From Gammaproteobacteria bacterium (GTDB lineage Bacteria > Pseudomonadota > Gammaproteobacteria > Arenicellales > Arenicellaceae): a DNA stretch of 5,251 bases. Below the pieces are notes generated by a model. The model was not told the origin of the DNA. It saw nothing but the letters and a program-made list of their open reading frames with translations, and ran no database searches. A program made the position numbers and the translations under genes. Location of the stretch: assembly GCA_030426005.1 (NCBI GenBank), contig JAUHZM010000228.1:1-5251 (forward strand), read 5' to 3'. Of this stretch, positions 1 through 5,251 are shown piece by piece; positions within the stretch are counted from its first letter, which is position 1, and each line of letters begins with the position of its first letter.

Positions 1-356
1 TGGCGACCATGGACATCATCAAGTTGTACGGCGGTGAGCCAGCGAACTTCTTGGATGTTGGTGGCGGTGCAAATAAAGAGCAAGTCACCGAAGCATTTAA
101 AATTATGCTGAAAAACCCGAATGTAAAGGGTATTTTGGTCAACATTTTCGGCGGCATCATGCAGTGTGACGTGATCGCTGCAGGTGTGGTTGCTGCTGCG
201 CAGGAAGTTGGTTTGAATGTGCCGCTGGTCGTGCGTTTGGAAGGCACAAACGTAGAGAAGGGTCGTCAAATCTTGGACGAGTCTGATGTGAAACTTCAAA
301 CGGCTACAACCATGGCCGACGCTGCGGAAAAAATTGCTGCGGCAGTAAACGCGTAA
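1..356 (+). CDS. sucC: Succinyl-CoA synthetase beta subunit, C-terminal part (partial at left edge)
   Basis: Beta subunit of succinyl-CoA synthetase, which with SucD converts succinyl-CoA, ADP (or GDP) and phosphate to succinate, ATP (or GTP) and CoA in the cytoplasmic TCA cycle. The reading frame enters from the left edge (first whole codon at 3) and ends at TAA 354-356, giving about the last 117 of the roughly 388 residues usual for the family. What is visible is the C-terminal CoA-ligase domain: the block GGEPANFLDVGGGA near the start of the fragment, then VNIFGGIMQCD and VVRLEGTN, all close to the E. coli protein as I recall it. The N-terminal ATP-grasp nucleotide-binding domain lies outside the window. 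An ATG at position 9 is an internal methionine and not a start. The stop codon overlaps the AAGGGG that serves as ribosome binding site for sucD, so the two are very probably one operon with coupled translation. Confidence 0.97.
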   Translation, partial: ATMDIIKLYGGEPANFLDVGGGANKEQVTEAFKIMLKNPNVKGILVNIFGGIMQCDVIAAGVVAAAQEVGLNVPLVVRLEGTNVEKGRQILDESDVKLQTATTMADAAEKIAAAVNA

Positions 357-366
357 GGGGTGCAGT

Positions 367-1251
367 ATGGCAATTTTAATTAACAAAGATACCCGTATCG
401 TAACGCAAGGTATTACTGGTAAGACTGGCGAATTTCATACACAACAATGTTTGGATTATGCGTTCGGTAAAGACTGTTTTGTTGCTGGTGTGACACCAGG
501 AAAAGGTGGTCAAGATGTACTGGGCGTGCCGGTATTGAACAGTGTCGCAGAAGCCAAAGAACAGCATGGTGTGAACGCCTCAGTAATCTACGTGCCACCA
601 CGCTTTGCAGCAGCTGCGATTGATGAAGCGGTTGATGCCGAACTCGACTTGGTTATCTGCATCACTGAAGGTATCCCAGTCGCGGATATGATCAAAACAC
701 GTGATCGTATGCGCAAAATGAACAGCAAAACTGTGCTGGTTGGTCCGAACTGCCCAGGCGTTATTACACCTGAGGAAGTGAAGATCGGTATCATGCCTGG
801 TTACATCCATCAGAAAGGCAATATCGGTGTGGTATCGCGTTCTGGCACCCTGACTTATGAAGCTGTGCATCAGTTGACTCAGCTTGGCATGGGGCAATCA
901 ACCTGTGTTGGCATTGGCGGTGACCCAGTAAATGGTCTCAAGCACAAAGATGTCATGAAAATGTTCAACGACGATCCAGATACACACGCAGTGGTGATGT
1001 GTGGTGAGATCGGCGGCACCGACGAAGAAGAGTGTGCTGCTTGGATCAAAGAAAACATGAGCAAGCCGGTTGTTGGTTTTATTGCGGGTGTGACTGCACC
1101 TCCAGGAAAACGCATGGGTCATGCCGGTGCGATTATTTCTGGTGGTCAAGGTACAGCTCAGTCTAAAATCGACGCTTTAGAGGACGCGGGTGTTCACGTT
1201 ACTCTGAACCCGTCTGAAATGGGCTCGACCCTGAAGAAAGCGCTGGGCTAA
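367..1251 (+). CDS. sucD: Succinyl-CoA synthetase alpha subunit (ADP/GDP-forming)
   Basis: Alpha subunit of succinyl-CoA synthetase; it binds CoA and carries the histidine that is transiently phosphorylated during substrate-level phosphorylation. It has 294 residues (E. coli SucD has 289) and looks complete. The N-terminal Rossmann-type CoA-binding domain shows TGKTGEFHT (18-26) and GVTPGKGG (41-48). The ligase domain shows GPNCPG (126-131), SRSGTLTYE (157-165), GIGGDP (182-187) and CGEIGG (212-217), whose glutamate corresponds to the one that positions the active-site histidine. The phosphohistidine is His252 in GHAGAII. The ATG at 367 is chosen because the protein begins as the family does and AAGGGG (355-360) sits six bases upstream. 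It lies 10 bases after sucC and is followed by an intrinsic terminator, so it is the last gene of its operon. Nothing unusual is seen. Confidence 0.98.
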   Translation: MAILINKDTRIVTQGITGKTGEFHTQQCLDYAFGKDCFVAGVTPGKGGQDVLGVPVLNSVAEAKEQHGVNASVIYVPPRFAAAAIDEAVDAELDLVICITEGIPVADMIKTRDRMRKMNSKTVLVGPNCPGVITPEEVKIGIMPGYIHQKGNIGVVSRSGTLTYEAVHQLTQLGMGQSTCVGIGGDPVNGLKHKDVMKMFNDDPDTHAVVMCGEIGGTDEEECAAWIKENMSKPVVGFIAGVTAPPGKRMGHAGAIISGGQGTAQSKIDALEDAGVHVTLNPSEMGSTLKKALG

Positions 1252-1271
1252 TCACCGCGCGACCAGTCAAG

Positions 1272-1305
1272 AAGCCGGGGTGCGAGAGTGCTCCGGCTTT
1301 TTTTT
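1272..1305 (+). terminator. Rho-independent terminator of sucCD
   Basis: A nine-pair stem joins AAGCCGGGG (1272-1280) to CTCCGGCTT (1291-1299), with one G-T wobble and a ten-base loop, followed by a run of eight T (1298-1305, overlapping the stem foot). It starts 20 bases after the sucD stop codon, the expected place for the end of the sucCD transcript. It separates the TCA-cycle operon from the small genes that follow. Confidence 0.93.
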
Positions 1306-1354
1306 ATGCGTAGCGTTGTGAATCTGTAAACTTTTAATAACTTGGACTTTTCAT

Positions 1355-1825
1355 ATGAAGTTTTATGTCGGGCGGGATGATTTATCTGACGGCCAGATCG
1401 TTAAATTACTTGAATCGCATTTGGCAGACATGCTGCTGCATTCGCCACCAGAGAGCGTGCACGCGCTGGATCCAGCTGCCTTGGCGGCACCCGAAATTTC
1501 TTTCTGGGGTGCGCGCTGCGATGGTCGTTTGGCGGGGTGCGGCGCGTTGAAGGAGTTGTCATCGACACATGCCGAGCTCAAGTCGATGAAAACCGATCCG
1601 GAATTTGCCCGACAAGGTGTGGCGAGCGACATTCTACAAGCAATGTTGGCCGAGGCTGAATGGCGTGGCTATCAACGTGTCAGCCTTGAGACCGGCTCGA
1701 TGGCGGTGTTTGAACCGGCGCGCCGTCTGTATGAGAAATTCGGCTTTGCGGAATGTGGGCCATTTGGCGACTACCAGCTTGATCCGCACAGCACGTTTAT
1801 GACCAAAACCCTTTCGTCATCCTAA
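1355..1825 (+). CDS. GNAT-family N-acetyltransferase, YsnE-like
   Basis: Predicted cytoplasmic acetyltransferase of the GNAT superfamily, 156 residues, using acetyl-CoA to acetylate an unidentified small molecule or amine. The acetyl-CoA pyrophosphate-binding loop is ARQGVAS (85-91) in motif A, followed by the helix SDILQAMLAEAEWRGY. The block SLETGSM (110-116) and the C-terminal RRLYEKFGF (123-131) match motif B. The N-terminal phrase SPPESVHAL (30-38), GCGALKEL (61-68) and FGDYQLDP (137-144) are, as I recall, hallmarks of the Bacillus YsnE-type subgroup. YsnE has been linked to indole-acetic acid production, but that role should not be transferred here. The ATG at 1355 fits the length of relatives; its ribosome binding site is weak (TTGGA about 10 bases upstream). 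It follows the sucD terminator and is 14 bases ahead of the next gene, suggesting a two-gene unit. Family assignment is firm; substrate unknown. Confidence 0.87.
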   Translation: MKFYVGRDDLSDGQIVKLLESHLADMLLHSPPESVHALDPAALAAPEISFWGARCDGRLAGCGALKELSSTHAELKSMKTDPEFARQGVASDILQAMLAEAEWRGYQRVSLETGSMAVFEPARRLYEKFGFAECGPFGDYQLDPHSTFMTKTLSSS

Positions 1826-1839
1826 CAGAGAGTTGCGCA

Positions 1840-2169
1840 ATGTCTAAAACACTGTATTTTTCGCTGCTTGCCGCGATCGCGCTGTTGTTTACTGGGTTCT
1901 TTGTGGCGACTGTGGTGCCGCCACTGTTGGCGTCAGGCGATGTAGTTGCGGGCGCGCTGGCTGGGTTTGTAAACCCGTTCGCGGCCGGTTACGCAACCGA
2001 CGTGATCCTTTGTTGGGTCATACTCGTGTTGTGGGTGGTTTATGAAGCCCGGGTGGAAGGGGTTAGATATGGTTGGGTCTGCATTGTCTTGGGTGCGGTT
2101 CCTGGCGTGGCAGTCGGCATGAGTTGCTACTTGATTCTGCGTCATCAACAACGCAAAACGTTACAATAG
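1840..2169 (+). CDS. Small three-helix membrane protein, DUF2834-like
   Basis: A 109-residue hydrophobic protein with three predicted membrane helices at about 5-30, 52-69 and 78-101, and a short basic tail (RHQQRK, 101-106). The second helix and what follows, YATDVILCWVILVLWVVYEA with RVEGVRYGW after it, resemble the conserved core of DUF2834 inner-membrane proteins; this match is from memory. The function of that family is unknown and I do not assign one. By the positive-inside rule the basic stretch after helix 2 (R71, R76) and the basic tail would lie on opposite sides of the membrane, so topology is uncertain. Helix 1 could be read as an uncleaved signal anchor. The start at 1840 has a purine-rich CAGAGAG (1826-1832) upstream. 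It lies 14 bases after the acetyltransferase and is probably co-transcribed with it. Confidence 0.8.
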   Translation: MSKTLYFSLLAAIALLFTGFFVATVVPPLLASGDVVAGALAGFVNPFAAGYATDVILCWVILVLWVVYEARVEGVRYGWVCIVLGAVPGVAVGMSCYLILRHQQRKTLQ

Positions 2170-2211
2170 TGGTAACACGCATTTGGTCGATTACTATTTC
2201 GGGAACACAAC

Positions 2212-2697
2212 ATGACGATACAAATTTTTTGTGTAGGTGGCACGATTGATAAAATCTATTTCGATGCCAAAAGCAAATACGAAGTCGGGGCGCCAGCGAT
2301 TGGTTGGTTGCTAGATGAGCTGTCGATTCATTTCAAATACCAGGTCACGTCGCTGATGGCCAAAGACAGTTTGGATATGACTGATGAAGATCGAGCGGTA
2401 ATTCGGGCGGCGGTGGAGGCGGCCGATTCGGATCGCATCGTAATTACACACGGTACCGACACCATGCCGGAAACGGCGCGTACACTGCAGGGCATTGCTG
2501 GTAAGACCGTGGTGTTAACCGGCGCCTTGGCGCCAGCGATTTTTCGTAATAGCGATGCGGCGTTTAACGTCGGTGGTGCCTTGGCGGCAGTGCAATCTAA
2601 GCCGGCTGGCGTCTACATCGTGATGAACGGCGAAGTTTTCGATGGCAACCAGGTACGCAAAGACGTGGCCGCGAACCGCTTCGTGCGCTTAGATTAA
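2212..2697 (+). CDS. Single-domain asparaginase-like protein
   Basis: A 161-residue protein matching only the N-terminal catalytic domain of L-asparaginase/glutaminase enzymes, which are usually about 330 residues. Aligned by eye with E. coli type II asparaginase, the catalytic residues are all present: Thr11 in GGTID (T12), Tyr23 in KSKYEVG (Y25), Thr82-Asp83 in HGTDTM (T89-D90), and Lys150 in FDGNQVRK (K162). The KDSLDM stretch (51-56) stands where the substrate-binding serine and acid lie. The C-terminal domain, which supplies residues to the neighbouring subunit's active site in classical enzymes, is absent. The protein ends at TAA 2695-2697, directly before a terminator hairpin, and no remnant of a second domain follows. 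This suggests a natural short family and not a broken gene; I recall similar short proteins annotated in other proteobacteria. Substrate and activity are unproven. There is no signal peptide, so it is probably cytoplasmic. GGGA (2201-2204) is a modest ribosome binding site. It lies 42 bases after the membrane protein gene with no clear promoter of its own. Confidence 0.88.
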   Translation: MTIQIFCVGGTIDKIYFDAKSKYEVGAPAIGWLLDELSIHFKYQVTSLMAKDSLDMTDEDRAVIRAAVEAADSDRIVITHGTDTMPETARTLQGIAGKTVVLTGALAPAIFRNSDAAFNVGGALAAVQSKPAGVYIVMNGEVFDGNQVRKDVAANRFVRLD

Positions 2698-2730
2698 AAA
2701 GCCACTGATGAGCTGCGTCACCAGTGGCTT
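2698..2730. terminator. Shared hairpin terminator between convergent genes
   Basis: A nine-pair stem AAGCCACTG (2699-2707) with CAGTGGCTT (2722-2730), extended after one A-C mismatch by TGA (2709-2711) with TCA (2718-2720) around a six-base loop. On the - strand the stem is followed by five T (complement of 2696-2700), a good intrinsic terminator for htpG, whose stop codon is 24 bases away. On the + strand only two T follow, inside the stem itself, so termination of the asparaginase-like gene would be weaker or rely on the hairpin alone. Confidence 0.82.
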
Positions 2731-2754
2731 CAGAAGTGCTTGATCGCGGGCTAA

Positions 2755-4632
2755 TTACGCAACGAGTAACTTGTTTACTAATTTCACGTAGTTAGCCGGA
2801 TCTTTGATTTGAGCCCCTTCACTCAACGCTGCTTGATCAAACAGCACTTGCGCCCAGTCGGCAAAATCGTCGCTGTTGGTGTCGAGCTTCTTGATCAGTG
2901 CGTGCTCAGGGTTGATCTCAAGAATCGGTTTGGTGCTCGGCGCATCTTGACCCATGGCCTTCATGATGCGCTCCATATTTGCGCCAGGATCGTTCTCATC
3001 TGCCACCAGACAGGCAGGTGATTCGGTGAGGCGATAGGTGAGGCGAACCTCTTTGACAGCCTCGCTCAACACATCCTGCAATTTCTCTGTCAGTGTAGAC
3101 AGTTCTGCTTTCTGTTCATCTTGCGCCTTCTTTTCTTCGTCACTCAATGCCAAGTCGCCTTTGGTGACTGACTTCAATGGCTTGTCGTTGTAGGTGCCCA
3201 TGCTATTGACCAGCCATTCGTCCACTGGGTCACTGAGCAACAGGACTTCAATGCCTTTTTTAGCAAAGACTTCCAGGTGAGGTGATCCCTTAGCGGCTTT
3301 ATGGCTCTCGGCGGTGATGTAGTAGATCGCTTCTTGATCGTCTTGCATGCGACCGATGTAGTCATCCAGAGACACGGTTTGCTCAGCAGAGTCCGACTGA
3401 GTCGTCGCGAATCGTAACAAGGGTGTGATTTTGTCCTTGTTTGGCATATCTTCCACCACGCCTTCTTTCAGTACTTGGCCGAACTCAGACCAAAACCCTT
3501 GATAGAGTTCTGTCTCATTTTTGGCCAGACGTGTCAATTCATCAAGTACGCGTTTGACTGAGCTTGCTTTAATTTTCTTTATATCGCGATCGCTTTGCAG
3601 AATCTCACGTGACACGTTCAACGGCAAATCTTGCGAGTCGATGACACCTTTTACAAAGCGCAGGTAGTGCGGCAATAGGTGTTCCGCGTCATCCATGATA
3701 AACACGCGACGAACGTACAGTTTGATGCCTTTCTTATTGTCACGGTTCCAGAGGTCAAACGGCGCTTTCTTCGGAATGAACAACAAGGAGGTGTACTCCA
3801 TATTGCCTTCGACCTTGTGGTGTAGTGTTGAGAGCGGTGGTTCCATGTCGTATGACAAGCTTTGATAGAAGTTTTGGTACTCCTCGTCGCTCACGTCTGA
3901 TTTTGGGCGTGCCCAGATTGCAGTGCCGCTATTGACCGTTTCAAATTCGCGTTCCGCGTCCTCCTGCGGTTTGCCCTCGTCATCTAATGGCGCAGGTGCC
4001 AGCATTTTGATCGGCAGGGAGATGTGCTCTGAGTAGGTGCGAATAATGTGTTTTAGGCGAAAGTCTTCCAGATACTCGTTCTCTTCCTCTCGCAGGTGCA
4101 ATGTGATGTCGGTGCCTACGCGATCTTTGTCAACGGCTTGGATGGTGAATTCGCCTTTGCCGTCAGACTCCCATTGAGTACCTTCTTTGGTGCCGGCTTT
4201 GCGCGTTGTCAGTGTCACCTTGTCGGCCACCATAAACACGGAATAAAAGCCCACACCAAACTGACCAATCAGACTAACATCGGCATTGTCTTTGCCGCTG
4301 TTCTTTACTGCTTCAACAAATTTCTTGGTGCCTGAGCGTGCGATGGTGCCGATGTTCTCGATGACTTCGTCATGGCTCATGCCAATACCATTGTCGCTGA
4401 TGGTCAATGTGCCGGCGTCTTTATCGGTGGTGATCGTTACAGCCAACTCTTCATCGTCATTCAACAATGAGGCGTCGGTCAAGGCCTCGAATCGACGCTT
4501 GTCGATTGCATCGGAACTGTTAGAGATCAACTCGCGCAGAAAGATTTCTTTCTGGCTGTACAGCGAATTGATCATCAGATCCAGTAATTGACTTATTTCG
4601 GTTTGAAATGCGTGCGTTTGTTGTTTGCTCAT
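2755..4632 (-). CDS. htpG: Molecular chaperone HtpG (bacterial Hsp90)
   Basis: ATP-dependent cytosolic chaperone of the Hsp90 family that works as a homodimer on late-folding and stress-damaged clients, in E. coli together with the DnaK system. It has 625 residues (E. coli HtpG has 624). The N-terminal GHKL ATPase domain (about 1-213) shows Glu34 in the FLRELISNSSDA block (general base, with Asn38 binding nucleotide), Asp80 in ISDNGIGM, the lid region GTIARSGT (95-102) and GQFGVGFYS (123-131). A short charged linker (about 217-231) leads to the middle domain (about 232-490) with YTSLLFIPKKAPFDLW, FIMDDAEHLLPHYLRF and the conserved LPLNVSRE, whose Arg342 contacts the ATP phosphate in relatives. 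The C-terminal dimerisation domain runs from about 505 to LLVA. The frame stays open up to an ATG at 4722, but homology begins at MSKQQTHAFQTEI and a heat-shock promoter lies between the two ATGs, so the start is 4632. No good Shine-Dalgarno sequence precedes it. Confidence 0.97.
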   Translation of the reverse strand: MSKQQTHAFQTEISQLLDLMINSLYSQKEIFLRELISNSSDAIDKRRFEALTDASLLNDDEELAVTITTDKDAGTLTISDNGIGMSHDEVIENIGTIARSGTKKFVEAVKNSGKDNADVSLIGQFGVGFYSVFMVADKVTLTTRKAGTKEGTQWESDGKGEFTIQAVDKDRVGTDITLHLREEENEYLEDFRLKHIIRTYSEHISLPIKMLAPAPLDDEGKPQEDAEREFETVNSGTAIWARPKSDVSDEEYQNFYQSLSYDMEPPLSTLHHKVEGNMEYTSLLFIPKKAPFDLWNRDNKKGIKLYVRRVFIMDDAEHLLPHYLRFVKGVIDSQDLPLNVSREILQSDRDIKKIKASSVKRVLDELTRLAKNETELYQGFWSEFGQVLKEGVVEDMPNKDKITPLLRFATTQSDSAEQTVSLDDYIGRMQDDQEAIYYITAESHKAAKGSPHLEVFAKKGIEVLLLSDPVDEWLVNSMGTYNDKPLKSVTKGDLALSDEEKKAQDEQKAELSTLTEKLQDVLSEAVKEVRLTYRLTESPACLVADENDPGANMERIMKAMGQDAPSTKPILEINPEHALIKKLDTNSDDFADWAQVLFDQAALSEGAQIKDPANYVKLVNKLLVA

Positions 4633-4681
4633 GATTACGTAAAAATGTGAAGTTAATACTCGAAAATTAATGTGGGCAGTG

Positions 4682-4707
4682 ATGGGGTTGAGATAGCGAA
4701 ATTCAAG
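4682..4707 (-). promoter_or_regulatory. Sigma-32 (heat-shock) promoter of htpG
   Basis: Read on the - strand, CTTGAA (complement of 4702-4707) is followed after 14 bases by CCCCAT (complement of 4682-4687). This fits the RpoH consensus CTTGAAA, 13-17 bases, CCCCATNT, with both core hexamers exact; the seventh base of the -35 is T instead of A. Transcription would start near 4675-4677, leaving an untranslated leader of about 43-45 bases before the ATG at 4632. htpG is a classical RpoH target in enterobacteria, so position and biology agree. Confidence 0.88.
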
Positions 4708-4756
4708 TTCTTGGCGGTACAAAATGCCATGAATTTGATTTCTCGGTTGAGCTGAA

Positions 4757-4805
4757 TCAGGAAATAGAAAATTTTGTTGAGAATTATCTTTTTTTTGCGT
4801 TTTTC
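4757..4805 (+). promoter_or_regulatory. AT-rich tract upstream of the tRNA promoter (possible UP element)
   Basis: Directly upstream of the tRNA -35 box is a strongly AT-rich stretch with A and T runs, including GAAAATTTTG and a run of eight T (4789-4796) followed by a second T run around 4800. Such tracts at about -40 to -60 bind the alpha-subunit C-terminal domain of RNA polymerase at rRNA and tRNA promoters. The role is inferred from position and composition only; the tract could also affect the divergent htpG promoter 50 bases to the left. Confidence 0.45.
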
Positions 4806-4806
4806 G

Positions 4807-4835
4807 TTGACGACCTCAGCATCTCTGAGTATAGT
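4807..4835 (+). promoter_or_regulatory. Sigma-70 promoter of the tRNA operon with GC-rich discriminator
   Basis: The -35 box TTGACG (4807-4812) and the -10 box TATAGT (4830-4835) each match five of six consensus bases and are separated by the optimal 17 bases. The bases just after the -10 box are CGCGCC (4836-4841), a GC-rich discriminator of the kind found at stable-RNA promoters under ppGpp/DksA (stringent) control. Start of transcription is expected near 4842-4843, about 100 bases before tRNA-Pro. Confidence 0.85.
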
Positions 4836-4841
4836 CGCGCC

Positions 4842-4941
4842 TCAACGCTTTACAGCGTGATTTGGCTTCAGGAAATACCTTGAGCAGCACCGGTTCCTTC
4901 CCAAGTGTCTAACACGGAGCAGGGTGAAAATCACATACCGT
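4842..4941 (+). other. 5' leader of the tRNA precursor
   Basis: About 100 bases lie between the predicted transcription start and the mature 5' end of tRNA-Pro, to be removed by RNase P and other nucleases. A small hairpin, ACGCT (4845-4849) pairing with AGCGT (4854-4858) around the loop TTAC, sits at the very 5' end of the predicted transcript. A shorter one, GTGT (4905-4908) with ACAC (4912-4915), lies further on. No open reading frame or further tRNA is seen in this stretch. Confidence 0.55.
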
Positions 4942-5018
<77 letters not shown>

Positions 5019-5124
5019 TTTTTATATGCGGTAAAGTGTCGTCACGATGGTTATGTTGTTCTATTGATTCATTTTGGGTCGAGTCAACAAACTATTCGTT
5101 GATGGGAGAGTATGGTTAGGTTGA

Positions 5125-5201
5125 GTGCCCGTAGCTCAACTGGATAGAGCAACGGCCTTCTAAGCCGTAGGTTACAGGTTCGAGTCCTGTCGGGCGCGCC
5201 A
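5125..5201 (+). tRNA. tRNA-Arg (anticodon UCU)
   Basis: A complete 77-base cloverleaf with encoded CCA, reading AGA and AGG codons. The acceptor stem GTGCCCG (5125-5131) pairs with CGGGCGC (5191-5197) with one G-T wobble at the second pair, then discriminator G and CCA (5199-5201). The D stem is GCTC/GAGC (5134-5137, 5147-5150). The anticodon stem is ACGGC/GCCGT with loop CTTCTAA and anticodon TCT at 5159-5161. The T arm is 5174-5190 with loop TTCGAGT. It lies 106 bases after tRNA-Pro with no terminator or convincing promoter between, so both are probably cut from one precursor. No terminator is visible in the last 50 bases of the window, so the operon may continue. Confidence 0.98.
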
Positions 5202-5251
5202 TAAACCGATTGCTTAAGGCTACCCGTACACAGTCCCATCTTTGGATTACG

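Noticed and set aside
580..897. A 105-codon open frame on the - strand opposite sucD, plus several shorter ones on the same strand between 376 and 1149.
   Set aside because: They lie entirely within a well-conserved gene, show no recognisable domain and have no convincing ribosome binding site; they are shadows of sucD.
2170..2211. A separate promoter for the asparaginase-like gene using TACTAT (2192-2197) as -10 box.
   Set aside because: The -10 matches only four of six bases and there is no acceptable -35 box 16-18 bases upstream.
2212..2697. Reading the asparaginase-like gene as a pseudogene truncated by a stop codon.
   Set aside because: No remnant of the second domain follows in any frame before the terminator and htpG, all catalytic residues are kept, and the frame is undamaged.
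4096..4591. Two + strand open frames of 79 and 101 codons opposite the htpG N-terminal region.
   Set aside because: They overlap the most conserved part of htpG, and their composition mirrors the complement of that gene.
4653..4670. A hairpin (TTAAT with ATTAA) in the htpG leader as an RNA thermometer.
   Set aside because: Only five A-T pairs around an eight-base loop, not covering a Shine-Dalgarno sequence; too weak to support the claim.
4633..4722. A 30-residue N-terminal extension of HtpG starting at the ATG at 4722.
   Set aside because: It has no similarity to Hsp90 N-termini, the family start is at 4632, and the heat-shock promoter lies inside this stretch.
5019..5124. A second promoter or small gene between tRNA-Pro and tRNA-Arg.
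   Set aside because: Candidate -10 boxes such as TATGGT (5111-5116) have no matching -35 box, and no stem-loop terminator or third cloverleaf is present.

Overview
The window looks like ordinary chromosomal sequence from a proteobacterium, most likely a gammaproteobacterium. The grounds are the proteobacterial-type SucC/SucD proteins, an E. coli-like HtpG of 625 residues behind a sigma-32-type promoter, and tRNAs with encoded CCA ends. I cannot name the genus. No phage, transposon, CRISPR array or defence system is visible.

Layout, left to right. (1) Positions 1-1251, + strand: the 3' end of sucC and all of sucD, the two subunits of succinyl-CoA synthetase (TCA cycle), 10 bases apart and closed by a clear intrinsic terminator at 1272-1305. 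(2) Positions 1355-2697, + strand: three small genes, which are a YsnE-like GNAT acetyltransferase, a three-helix membrane protein resembling DUF2834, and a single-domain asparaginase-like protein that keeps the catalytic residues but has no C-terminal domain. The first two are 14 bases apart and probably co-transcribed; the third follows after 42 bases with no obvious promoter. (3) Positions 2698-2730: a hairpin shared by two convergent genes, with its T tract on the htpG side. (4) Positions 2755-4632, - strand: htpG, the bacterial Hsp90 chaperone. A close match to the heat-shock promoter consensus lies 50-75 bases before its start codon and fixes the start at 4632. (5) Positions 4633-4941: a divergent regulatory region with the htpG promoter on the - strand, an AT-rich tract, and a near-consensus sigma-70 promoter with a GC-rich discriminator on the + strand. 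(6) Positions 4942-5201, + strand: tRNA-Pro(UGG) and tRNA-Arg(UCU), probably one stable-RNA operon that continues past the right edge.

The genes are mostly housekeeping. The points most worth a second look are the half-length asparaginase with an intact active site, the heat-shock promoter of htpG combined with the lack of a recognisable Shine-Dalgarno sequence, and the growth-control-type tRNA promoter placed back to back with the heat-shock promoter.
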